64,000 nucleotides of DNA from the NCBI GenBank assembly GCA_016718315.1, contig JADKDV010000004.1, positions 1-64,000 on the forward strand, given 5' to 3'. The notes below the pieces were generated by a model that saw only the letters and a program-made list of their open reading frames with translations, was not told where the DNA came from and made no database searches. The translations under genes and the position numbers were made by a program. The DNA comes from Candidatus Obscuribacter sp. (GTDB lineage Bacteria; Cyanobacteriota; Vampirovibrionia; Obscuribacterales; Obscuribacteraceae). Every line of letters begins with the position of its first letter. The stretch's first letter is position 1. Below, one piece after another: positions 17,101 to 25,563 of the stretch.

Positions 17101-18121
17101 GTGAAAAATGAAGGATTCCATATTTTCTTCGGCGCACTGATCGTGGTCCTGATGATCATCTTGATCAACTCCCAGGATGACGAAGCGACGCAGACCAATG
17201 CCAGCGCCACCAGCATCACTGCGCCGGCAACCCCGGAGCAGACCGCCACCACCAGCACGACTGCGGCCCAGCGAGGACGACTTCGAGCAAGCGGCCTAAT
17301 GCCAAGGCGAAAGCTCCCAACAGCCGCTCAAGATCAACATCGCCGCCCTCGAAGAAGCGCGCTCAAGACCGTGCAGCGGGATCAGCCCGCGCCTGGCTGG
17401 AAGCCTTCCGAAGAGCAGGCCAACCAGATCTACGAAGGCGACGAAGTGATCTCGGTGGAAGCAAAAATCACAATAAACGCCTGCAGATCACCGGCTACAT
17501 CAAGAAGGGCAGCGGTGAAGGTCGCTCAAACAACGACGAGGTCATCTTCGTCATCGAGCAAAATGGTGAAGTCACCGAGGGCAATGCACCAGCCCGAATC
17601 ACCACCTACACTTCGGGTGGCAATCCGGTCTATCATCATTCGACCTTCGCCGAGACGATGTTTGCAATATTGGATCACCTCATCAGATCTTCGCCAGCCC
17701 CAGCTACCGTTACGACACGCCGGCATCGCGTCTCAACGACATTCGTTCGAGCCGCAACAACTACCGCAGCACTCCGACTTATGTGATTCAGCGGCAAAAC
17801 AATACCAGCTTTTCCAGCCGCTGGAATAACCACGTCACCGTGCCGCGCACCTCCGTGCCCAGCGTCAATCCCGGCGCTGCCACGCAGTCCCAAAGGCCGG
17901 TCGTGACCGCTCCGGTCAAGACCGACTCGGCTCCGGCAGCAAAGGCACCGGTTGCAGCCCCTGCTGCGCCGACTGCTCGCTCCACGCCGGCTTATACCTC
18001 GCCTCCGGCGGCCCCCCGCTCCGGTTCGTAGCGCGCCTGTCTCAGCGCTCCGGCGCCGACCTATCGCTCCACGCCTTCTTACTCGCTCCGTCTTCCAGCG
18101 GTCGGCGTTAAGGACGACTAA
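17101..18121 (+). pseudogene. Broken membrane-anchored protein with Pro/Ala/Ser-rich tail
   Basis: A GTG at 17101 (or the ATG at 17108 with one shift) leads into a membrane anchor, GALIVVLMIILINSQ, followed by a Thr/Ala-rich linker. Sense then jumps frames: WKPSEEQANQIYEGDEVISV; KRLQITGYIKKGSGEGRSNN and DEVIFVIEQNGEVTEGNAPA; then RYDTPASRLNDIRSSRNNYR and a tail with repeated RSTP motifs and TAPVKTDSAPAAKAPV. At least three shifts and one in-frame stop near 18031 are needed to reach the stop at 18121. The central part looks like a small beta domain. Unknown family. Confidence 0.55.
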
Positions 18122-18150
18122 GCGACACAAGGGTCATTCCCCAACACTGA

Positions 18151-18175
18151 GGAGGGCTTACAGGCCCTCCTTAAA
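18151..18175 (+). terminator. Intrinsic terminator
   Basis: GGAGGGC pairs with GCCCTCC around TTACAG, followed by TTAAAGTTT. It follows the broken anchored-protein gene. Confidence 0.7.
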
Positions 18176-18260
18176 GTTTGACTGAAGACACCGGCAGAAC
18201 AAAGCCCCTGACCTCAGTCAAGATAAAGAAAGCAATTGCCAACTGTTTTTATACAGATTG

Positions 18261-18338
18261 AGCTTGTCATTTTTCTAGTTGAAATTCGATTGCCTTAAGT
18301 GGGCATGAGGAAATTCTAGCACCGAAAAATGACAAGCT
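18261..18338. repeat. 15-bp perfect inverted repeat
   Basis: AGCTTGTCATTTTTC (18261-18275) and GAAAAATGACAAGCT (18324-18338) are exact reverse complements, 48 bases apart, with further partial pairing inside (CTAG and AATT strings). It lies beyond the 3' end of the dead IS256 transposase and could be a small non-autonomous element or a remnant of its ends. Confidence 0.6.
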
Positions 18339-18455
18339 TTTTCTTTGTCTTTTTCATCAATGGTATTCCCAAGCTCTGAACTGGTGGCTGTTTTCGCAGC
18401 GGGGATGAGCCTAAATTTCAGGACCTTCAAATTTTCTGCACTTTTTGTTCTTTTT

Positions 18456-19562
18456 CTATCTTTTTGAGGCTTTAAATTGCCCGTCTGGTCTCAGTGCGAC
18501 AATCAGTTTTGGCATTTGGGTGTAACCAGGGAGTCTGCGCATGGTCTTTTCGGCTTGTAGAAGACTGGCTGCTAGCCAACGTTCCATCTGCTCTTCTTTG
18601 CTCCAGCGCTTGACGTTGCGTGTCAGATATCGTGCCGTTGAGAACATTGATTCGATGCAGTTTGTAGAGAGGAGTGAACGGCGCAGCGCGCCGTTCACTC
18701 CCAGTCGGTGAATGGTCACAAGCTCCAGAACCACCTTCTAAAGGCTGACAGCGCTCTTGTAACCTTTTAATTCCAAATCAGACTTGAGTCGGGCGAGAGC
18801 ATTTTGAGCGGCTTTGCAGGTTTTCTTGTTTATTGCGGCAGAAAATTTCTGGCTAAAGTTAGATTGAGCGTGCTTGGGCAGCTTCTCTTTGACGTTTCTG
18901 CGTTTGTGCTCTGTGCATCTCTGTACCGCTACAGAGTTGCCAAAGACTTCTCTAATGGCTTTGAGAGCAGTCACAAACAAGCGATCCGCTAGTCCAACGC
19001 CATCGATGAAAACCACGGCGATATCCGTGTTATCGAGACGTCGAGCCTTGAAGTGTTCAAGCTGCCTGGTCATTTCACGGATACCGCGAGTGCTTATCGT
19101 CTGACGGCCAGTGCCTCTGCCGTTGAACAGCTCTGTTATGGCGCCCTCCGGTATTTCTGGTGGAGAGACCAGAGAGGAGTTTGGCTGCTGCTTTTTCGTT
19201 GAGGAAGTCGGGTTCGTTCAGCTGTTTGTATGCGGCAATCTCAATTTCGGCTCCGTCTTTTCCGCCGGCTCTAAGCCTAGGTTTGTTAATGGCGACACTC
19301 TGTTCAAGAAGCTTAATTGAACCTGGTTGCGTGCCCCAGCGACTTACGGTGCGGTTGTTACAGCGAGCGTATCGATCACCGGCGACCTCCAGGACCTCGT
19401 CATTTATGAAAAGTTCGGCAATTAACGCCAGCATGTTGTGCAGGAGTCATGCAAACCGGCTTCGACCATGGCTACCGATCAAATCGAGCTGTTTGGTCAA
19501 TGTGTCTTTCCGTGCTTTGCTTAACTTGGCGGATGCGGGCTGCTTAGTGGAAGATCGGGACA
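18456..19562 (-). pseudogene. IS256-family (Mutator-type) transposase, inactivated
   Basis: Read from the ATG at 19562, which follows AGGAGG (MSRSSTKQPASAKLSKARKD). Characteristic blocks are present: RWGTQPGSIKLLEQSVAI, AVVFIDGVGLADRLF, CTEHKRRNVKEKLPK, LLSTNCIESMFSTARY, RNVKRWSKEEQMERWL and LPGYTQMPKLIVAL. Lesions: a TGA near 19446, a frameshift near 19150 (the alternative frame reads AITELFNGRGTGRQTIST), and an in-frame TAG at about 18738. The element is dead. A TAGTTGAAATT string occurs at both flanks in inverted orientation (near 18275 and 19665) and may mark its ends, but I cannot prove the boundaries. Confidence 0.88.
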
Positions 19563-19894
19563 TGATGAACCTCCTGCGCGGTTTGCGCGTTGATCGGGTT
19601 ATTGATTAAGCACCTACAACACTATCAGGTGCAGCCCACAGTCAGGTTCATCACTAATTTCAACTAAGCATCTGACATCCTCTACAGATTTTCAAAAAAG
19701 CTCTATATACTACCTGTTTTAGTATTACCCGCAAACCCGCATTATTCACGGGAGTGATACCAAAGTAATGTTCTAAAAAGCACAAAGCCCTGTCAGTTGG
19801 CTCACAATCTGTGTTTACCACAACCCAGACCAAACCAAAAAACGGAGCTTTTGTATGTCACATCTAAACAGGTTGCCAGCCGCAAACAAGAGCA
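19563..19894. other. Spacer between two dead insertion sequences
   Basis: About 330 bases between the IS256 and IS1380 remnants, presumably containing the outer ends of both. No gene is seen. Confidence 0.45.
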
Positions 19895-21311
19895 AATGAC
19901 GCTGGATTTGCCAGGTTTAAGCAAAGTTGTAGCAAAGTTCGATGGCGGCGCCGTTTGTTCTGATGGTGGACTTTTACTTTTGCGCAAAGCCGACGCCTGC
20001 CTGGGTTTAGCCGAGTTGGCATCATATGCAATCAGCGATGAAAGGCGTCCTGAGTACGTTCAACACACAGTTGTGGACATGCTAAGACAGCGAATCTACG
20101 GTATTGCTGCGGGTTACGAGGATTGCAATGACGCAGGTCCGCTACGCGTCGACGCCATGCACAAACTCGCGCTTGGCAGAGATCAGCAGGCGGGCTGGCT
20201 CTAGCGTCTCAACCAAGTCTTTCAAGATTTGAGAACAACATCGATGCCGCTTCAATGCCGCTTTACAAAAACTTCTTGTTCACCTGTTCGTCAAGCAAAC
20301 TCGCAAAGCGCCAAGGTAATCCGTTTGGCGATGGATACGACCTGCGATGAAACCTATGGCTCTCAGCAAATGACCTTCTACAATGGCTACTATCGTGCCT
20401 TTTGCTATGCACCGCTTCTCATTTTTACAGAATGTGGTTTTCCACTTTGTGCTCTTTTGAGGCAGGCAACCCCCTAATCCGATAGATGATGCAAAAAGGA
20501 TGCTCAAAAGTACTGCATGAATTGAGGTTGTCGTGGCCCAAACCCGCATCGAGCTTACCGCAGATGCTGCTTTCGCCAGTTCCGAGATGTTTGACTTTCT
20601 GGAAGCAGAAGGAGTGACATATTTCATTGCTGCAGCCAGTCATGCGGTTACACCTATCATGCAGAGAAGACTGTTTTTCAATGCAAAAGGAATTTGACTA
20701 AATTTGGGCATCAAAGTCCCGGGGTAAAGCACTCTCTGGCTGTAAACCAGCAAGAAAGAAAAGTAAATTGGAGAATGATTGAGGAGAAAAACGTTTTGCA
20801 AGCAAGGCGGAAGGCAGGGTTCAGGAGTTATTCGAGGAACACTATGGCGTGAAAGTTCATCGAATTCCAGTACAGAGCTAGGGAATGGTCACGTGACCGC
20901 AGAATCATATGTCGAGCACAAGTAGATCAAAGGGTCCTGACACGCGCTTTGTAGTTACAAACGCTACGTCGATGACAGCTCGCAAAATTTACCAAGACAA
21001 GTACTGTAGCCGTGCTCAGTGTGAAAACTGGATCAAGGACTTGAAGGTTTACTTGAAGTCAGGCCGCACCAGCTGCCAGGAATTTGGAAGCGAACCAATT
21101 CAGACTGATGCTCCATACCTTCGCTTACATTCTGATGTATTTCATCCAAGAAGCGCGCTCAGCTGCGGGAAATGACTCTCGAAACCTTCAGACTTCAGCT
21201 CCAAAGATTGGTGTGCTGGTTGAACAAAAATGCAGAGAAGTCCGCCTACACCTAGCTTCAGAGTTTGCCTGGCGAGATCAATTCCCAAGTCGCCTGGGCA
21301 AACACCTAGTT
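19895..21311 (+). pseudogene. IS1380-family transposase, inactivated
   Basis: Starts MTLDLPGLSKVVAKFDGG with the IS1380 blocks VCSDGGLLLLRKADACLGLA and RQRIYGIAAGYEDCNDAGPL. The frame stops at 20204; sense resumes in other frames with DTTCDETYGSQQMTFYNGYY, IELTADAAFASSEMFDFLEA, DTRFVVTNATSMTARKIYQD and ANQFRLMLHTFAYILMYF. Total span (about 1.4 kb) fits a full-length transposase of about 470 residues, so it is heavily frameshifted rather than deleted. It lies directly beside a dead IS256 copy. Confidence 0.88.
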
Positions 21312-21562
21312 CAACAATCCTCTAAAACTCCATTTAAATCTGGGTCTTGCAGCTCCCGAACAGAAACCGGGTTGGCAGCGCATTGCTCCAAACATCGAAT
21401 TTCTGCCGTTTCTTGAAAAACAGACCCGACTTTTACGACCCCCCCCAGGTTGTTGAAAGTTAAAAAAAAGAGGCCGAAAACCAAGAAACCATCTCTCACA
21501 ACTATATGCATGAATAGATGCGGTGGGCGAGGATAAGGTGGCTCAAACTGTCACATTGTTAT

Positions 21563-23725
21563 TCAATCCAAATACTGAGTGGCCTCTTCAAGACCATTGG
21601 CTTCAGCGAGTTCTAGCCAGTGACGGGCCATCTCTTCATTGCCATCTTCTCTTTCCATGAAGGCTAGATCAAACTGTGCCTGGGCATCATCGGCGCCGGC
21701 AGCATGTCTCAATAGCTTATATGCTTGCTCCCGGTCCTGACGCAATCCTGTGCCGTCTCTATAACAGCAACCGAGAGCCGCGATGCACTTTATGTCTTCT
21801 AGTTTTGCTCCCTTTTTGTACCAGTAGGCAGCAGCGGTATCGCTTTGCCCAACTCCTGCACCATGCTGGTAATGCCAACCCATGTAATACATGGCACTGT
21901 TATCGCCTGCTTCTACCGCTTCTTTGTAGTATTTCACAGCTCTCTTCTGGTCTATTGGTAGTTTGACCAGGCCCTGAGAGTACCACCAGCCAAGCCATTT
22001 AAGGGCTGGTCCATAGCCCATATTGGCTGCTTCTTGCATGAGGCGCAGGGCCTCATCATCGTCTTTTTCTATGTCTTCACCATGGTGATAAAACTCTGCC
22101 AGGCTTTTCATTGCTTCTGGACTATTTTGTTCTACCGCATATTGGAGCCAAAAGATTGCCAGTGAGGGATCTTGTTCTACTCCGGTGCCATATTCATAGC
22201 AATAGGCCAGGGCTAATTGACCTTCCAGAGAGCCCAGCTTTGCCGCTGCTTCATACCAGCGAGCAGCTTCTTCCAGGTCGGATTCGAAGACATCTCCTGT
22301 GCTCAAACATTCAGCCAGATAAAGCTGGCTATCGATATCATCGTGCTCACATGAACGCCTGAGCCAGTACAGCGCCGTATCTAAATCTTGTGCTACGACA
22401 GTGCCTTCCTGATACATTTGTCCGATACTTCTCTCTGCCCCACCATGCCCTGCTAGTGCCGCTTTGCTGTACCAGTAAAAGGCTTTGTGAGGATCCTGAG
22501 TGGTACCTATGCCTGTGCTAAAGCAGTCTCCAGCAAAGGCTTGAGCCGTAGGATGATCGGCTGAGGCAGCCTTTAATACCCACTCCAGACATTTTTGAGG
22601 ATTGTAGTGTTCTGATTGTTCATCGCTATAGAGATAAGCTAGATCTAGCTGGGCATCGATATCTCCATCGAGAGCTGAGCGCTCCAAACTGATTATATTT
22701 GTGGCCGCAATTTGTGGCGCTATGGTTTTGGCATAGTCCGAGTAGTCATCTATGTCATCTCTTGTCCATAGTGCATGGCAATAAGCGAGCTGATCTTTCA
22801 GTTCATCCATGTCGCTAAAGCGATCATTTGGTGATTTTTCAATAGCTTTCATGATTATGCTCTGCAGCACTCTGGTTACAGCGTCTGTGGCAAAAGGAGC
22901 TGCTTCCTGATTGATGTGAGCAAAGATAATTTGGATAAAACTCTCTCCGTCAAAAGGCGGACGGCCAGCGGCATACTCATAGAGCACACAACCCATAGAA
23001 TAAATATCAGAGCGGTGATCTAGCTTTTGACCCATGCACTGCTCTGGGCTCATATACATTGGAGAGCCAAAAATTTCACCTGTTTGAGTCAGTCTCATGC
23101 TGACTTGACCTGGTTGAGTAAAAATTTTGGCGATGCCAAAATCCACCAGTATTGCCTTTGCCGACTCGCCACTGCCGGTGATCATGATGTTGCTTGGTTT
23201 AATATCACGGTGGATGACATTGCGCTTGTGCGCGTGACTGAGGGCATCGCAAACCTGGATCATATAGGTAAGCATCAGCTCTGGCGGCAAGGCTCCTGAG
23301 TCAATCAGGTCCTGCAAAACTATGCCTTCCAGGAAGTCCATGACAATAAAAGCCAGACCATCAGGTGTAACGTTGTACCCGCGCACACAAACGATATTTG
23401 GGTGGTTCATGGCGCTAGCCGCTTTAGCTTCGTTGACAAAGCGATTGCGCATCACTGGGTCATTTGCGGCATCGCTGACAAGTAACTTAATTGCCACAGC
23501 AGCTTTGTCTGGATCTGATTGCTTGTGATCGATACCTTTGTAGATAATCCCCATACCGCCGCGTCCGATCTCTTGCCCAAGCTCGAAGCGGTCGGCCAGC
23601 ATATGACCAGATGGATTGACCGCGAGTGCGCTGGAGAGCATCGAGCCGTCATGAGGGCAAAAGACAGTACTTTTGCTAAAAGTGTTTTTGCACTCGTGAC
23701 ATTCTTTTTCCAAAAAATCTGTCAT
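21563..23725 (-). CDS. Ser/Thr protein kinase with zinc ribbon and Sel1 repeats
   Basis: 720 residues from the ATG at 23725 (MTDFLEKECHECKNTF); the frame is open further upstream but that extension lacks protein-like sequence. Order: an N-terminal zinc-ribbon-like CHEC...FCPHDG motif; a Hanks-type kinase domain (about 45-310) with GQEIGRGGMGIIYKG, the lysine of VAIKLL, HRDIKPSNIM, DFGIAK and SPEQC; then about ten Sel1 repeats (about 345-715) such as AFYWYSKAALAGHGGAERS and YKEAVEAGDNSAMYYMGW. All catalytic residues are present. There is no membrane segment, so a cytoplasmic scaffold-kinase is likely. The divergent lipoprotein gene starts about 155 bases away. Confidence 0.92.
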   Translation of the reverse strand: MTDFLEKECHECKNTFSKSTVFCPHDGSMLSSALAVNPSGHMLADRFELGQEIGRGGMGIIYKGIDHKQSDPDKAAVAIKLLVSDAANDPVMRNRFVNEAKAASAMNHPNIVCVRGYNVTPDGLAFIVMDFLEGIVLQDLIDSGALPPELMLTYMIQVCDALSHAHKRNVIHRDIKPSNIMITGSGESAKAILVDFGIAKIFTQPGQVSMRLTQTGEIFGSPMYMSPEQCMGQKLDHRSDIYSMGCVLYEYAAGRPPFDGESFIQIIFAHINQEAAPFATDAVTRVLQSIIMKAIEKSPNDRFSDMDELKDQLAYCHALWTRDDIDDYSDYAKTIAPQIAATNIISLERSALDGDIDAQLDLAYLYSDEQSEHYNPQKCLEWVLKAASADHPTAQAFAGDCFSTGIGTTQDPHKAFYWYSKAALAGHGGAERSIGQMYQEGTVVAQDLDTALYWLRRSCEHDDIDSQLYLAECLSTGDVFESDLEEAARWYEAAAKLGSLEGQLALAYCYEYGTGVEQDPSLAIFWLQYAVEQNSPEAMKSLAEFYHHGEDIEKDDDEALRLMQEAANMGYGPALKWLGWWYSQGLVKLPIDQKRAVKYYKEAVEAGDNSAMYYMGWHYQHGAGVGQSDTAAAYWYKKGAKLEDIKCIAALGCCYRDGTGLRQDREQAYKLLRHAAGADDAQAQFDLAFMEREDGNEEMARHWLELAEANGLEEATQYLD

Positions 23726-23881
23726 AGTTGCCCGTTTTTGGTCTTTGTGACTAATGCTGACACTATTTGTTTCCCGATCTAAACCTTTTTTACTCCTGCT
23801 CACCAATGATTTCTGGCAGATGCGGTAACATAACCCTTTCGCCACCAGCGCGTCCCGTCCAGGTTTCCTTGACATCTATCC

Positions 23882-24469
23882 ATGACTATCAAAACCACTC
23901 TTTTAAAAGCACTTACTACCCCGCTACTGAGCTCCCTGGTTATCCTTGGTCTCTTTGGTTGCTCCAAATCGCTAGAGCAGGTTAAGCAAGAGCGTCTGGA
24001 TCAGTTGACCAAGTTTTCCACGACTGTAACTAAGCATATTCTTGACCGCGATCCTGCCACTATCAAGGAGTCAGTCAATTTGCTCTTGCATGGTGAAGTT
24101 GGCAATGACACCAGAGTACGTTTGCAAAGCGAAAAAGTTATTCCCGATACTGCTATTGATGTACTTAAGCTTATTTCTGATGCTGAGACCTTTCACCGCG
24201 TCAATTCAATCGAAGTTACATCGGCCAAACCTGTCAGTGATATCACTAAAGACATAGTGACTATGCAAGTAATCGGCAAAGAGACTATCAAAGTCAATGG
24301 CAAAGTAGACTCGGTCAGACCATTTAATATGCAGTTAGTATGCCGCCTGACCAAAGAGATGGACGGCTATGCGCAACTGGAAGATGTTAAAAACTTCCCC
24401 AAGACATCGATGCTATTGCCGCCTGTAGACAGCGTTAGCAAGCCTAAAAAGCCACGCAGACGCGGCTAA
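23882..24469 (+). CDS. Predicted lipoprotein of unknown function
   Basis: 195 residues with a lipoprotein signal: a hydrophobic segment followed by the lipobox LGLFGC (cysteine near residue 27), predicting lipid anchoring after cleavage. The mature part is mixed alpha/beta (RDPATIKESVNLLLHGEVGN, VDSVRPFNMQLVCRLTKEMD) and ends in basic KPKKPRRRG. It could be a small SnoaL/NTF2-like fold, but no motif proves it. It is transcribed divergently from the Sel1 kinase, and its last 26 bases overlap the convergent phosphotransferase gene. Confidence 0.7.
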   Translation: MTIKTTLLKALTTPLLSSLVILGLFGCSKSLEQVKQERLDQLTKFSTTVTKHILDRDPATIKESVNLLLHGEVGNDTRVRLQSEKVIPDTAIDVLKLISDAETFHRVNSIEVTSAKPVSDITKDIVTMQVIGKETIKVNGKVDSVRPFNMQLVCRLTKEMDGYAQLEDVKNFPKTSMLLPPVDSVSKPKKPRRRG

Positions 24470-25544
24470 TTTGATCAACCAAAATCTCTAAATTATTCAG
24501 TATTGTCTGGTCTGGCTGATCTTTTTGCGCCTCTATACATTCCAGCTCAAATAGCGCAATTAAGAGCATCGCCGTGAGGTGGTAGGGCCGTAAGCTGTCT
24601 TCGTCCACTAGAGATAGAGCGATTTGATTTTGGCTCAGTGACTGCTCCTCCCAGGAGACAATGCCCTCGGGATAGAGTGTCTCATTTTTGAGCACTCTGG
24701 CTAGAGTGCGCTTATAGCCCAGGACAAAGGCGCGGGAGTAACTATCCAAAAGGCTGTCCTGGTCTCTTGGTGCAGCAGATTTTTGAGGCACTTGCCTCCT
24801 GAAGCTGCCAGCAAACATCAGTCTCGCCAGACAAAAGTCGATTATCTGGCTACCCCAGCGGCTGTAGTCCCAATCAATCACAGCTTTGACCTGGGGGCTA
24901 AGCGTCGACTTTGCGCTGTGATAAATAACATTGCCGGGGTGAAAGTCACCATGGATAAAGCACCTGGTGCTAGTAGCTATTTGCTTAAATTGAGAGCTGT
25001 CTAAAAGCACATCAAGCCGCTCAAAAAGCGCAGCTATATCGCCTTTTAGCCACCTTGTCGCAGTGTTTTTGCAGAGGCTCAACTTTTGTCTAATCAAATC
25101 TGTGTAGTCTAACTCTTTAGCTGCCAGTCCGCTCTGTAAATCGTCCTGCAAGCCAGGCACCATGCTGACACTATGAATTTGAGCAAGAGCCTCTCCTGAG
25201 ACTTTAGCGTGGGCTTCGCTCCAATTGAAATGACGCCAGTCAAAGCGCGTGCCTTGGATGCGTTTGCGAGCTGTCCAGAGGTCGCCTTCGTATTCAAAAA
25301 ATGGCTCCCCATCTCTGGTATTGAGCATAAGTGGCAATTCAAAAGCCAGTGAATAGCTATCAAAAAATAGCTGTAAAATTGTCTGTTCTTTTTTGAGTAT
25401 TGAGCGACTGCGGTACTCTGGCTCTCTGCAAAAGGCATAAAGGCTGTCACTGTCACCGCTTACGCTGGTCAGAGTGTTGTTGACAAAAGCACTGTATACA
25501 GTGGCGTTAGTAGTTTGGTCTTGCACTGTTGTCTCGCTGCTCAT
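24444..25544 (-). CDS. Aminoglycoside/choline-kinase-like phosphotransferase
   Basis: 366 residues of the APH/phosphotransferase-enzyme family, a small-molecule kinase fold related to protein kinases. The catalytic loop HGDFHPGNVIYH (HGDxxxxN) and metal-binding VIDWDYSRWGSQIIDFCLAR are intact. The N-terminal ATP-lobe glycine loop is poorly defined. Substrates in this family range from aminoglycosides to choline, homoserine and methylthioribose; nothing here specifies one. It starts 19 bases downstream of the Ser/Thr kinase stop on the same strand, suggesting one transcript and perhaps a shared pathway. Confidence 0.8.
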   Translation of the reverse strand: MSSETTVQDQTTNATVYSAFVNNTLTSVSGDSDSLYAFCREPEYRSRSILKKEQTILQLFFDSYSLAFELPLMLNTRDGEPFFEYEGDLWTARKRIQGTRFDWRHFNWSEAHAKVSGEALAQIHSVSMVPGLQDDLQSGLAAKELDYTDLIRQKLSLCKNTATRWLKGDIAALFERLDVLLDSSQFKQIATSTRCFIHGDFHPGNVIYHSAKSTLSPQVKAVIDWDYSRWGSQIIDFCLARLMFAGSFRRQVPQKSAAPRDQDSLLDSYSRAFVLGYKRTLARVLKNETLYPEGIVSWEEQSLSQNQIALSLVDEDSLRPYHLTAMLLIALFELECIEAQKDQPDQTILNNLEILVDQISRVCVAF

Positions 25545-25563
25545 TTGATTGAGATTTCGCAGC

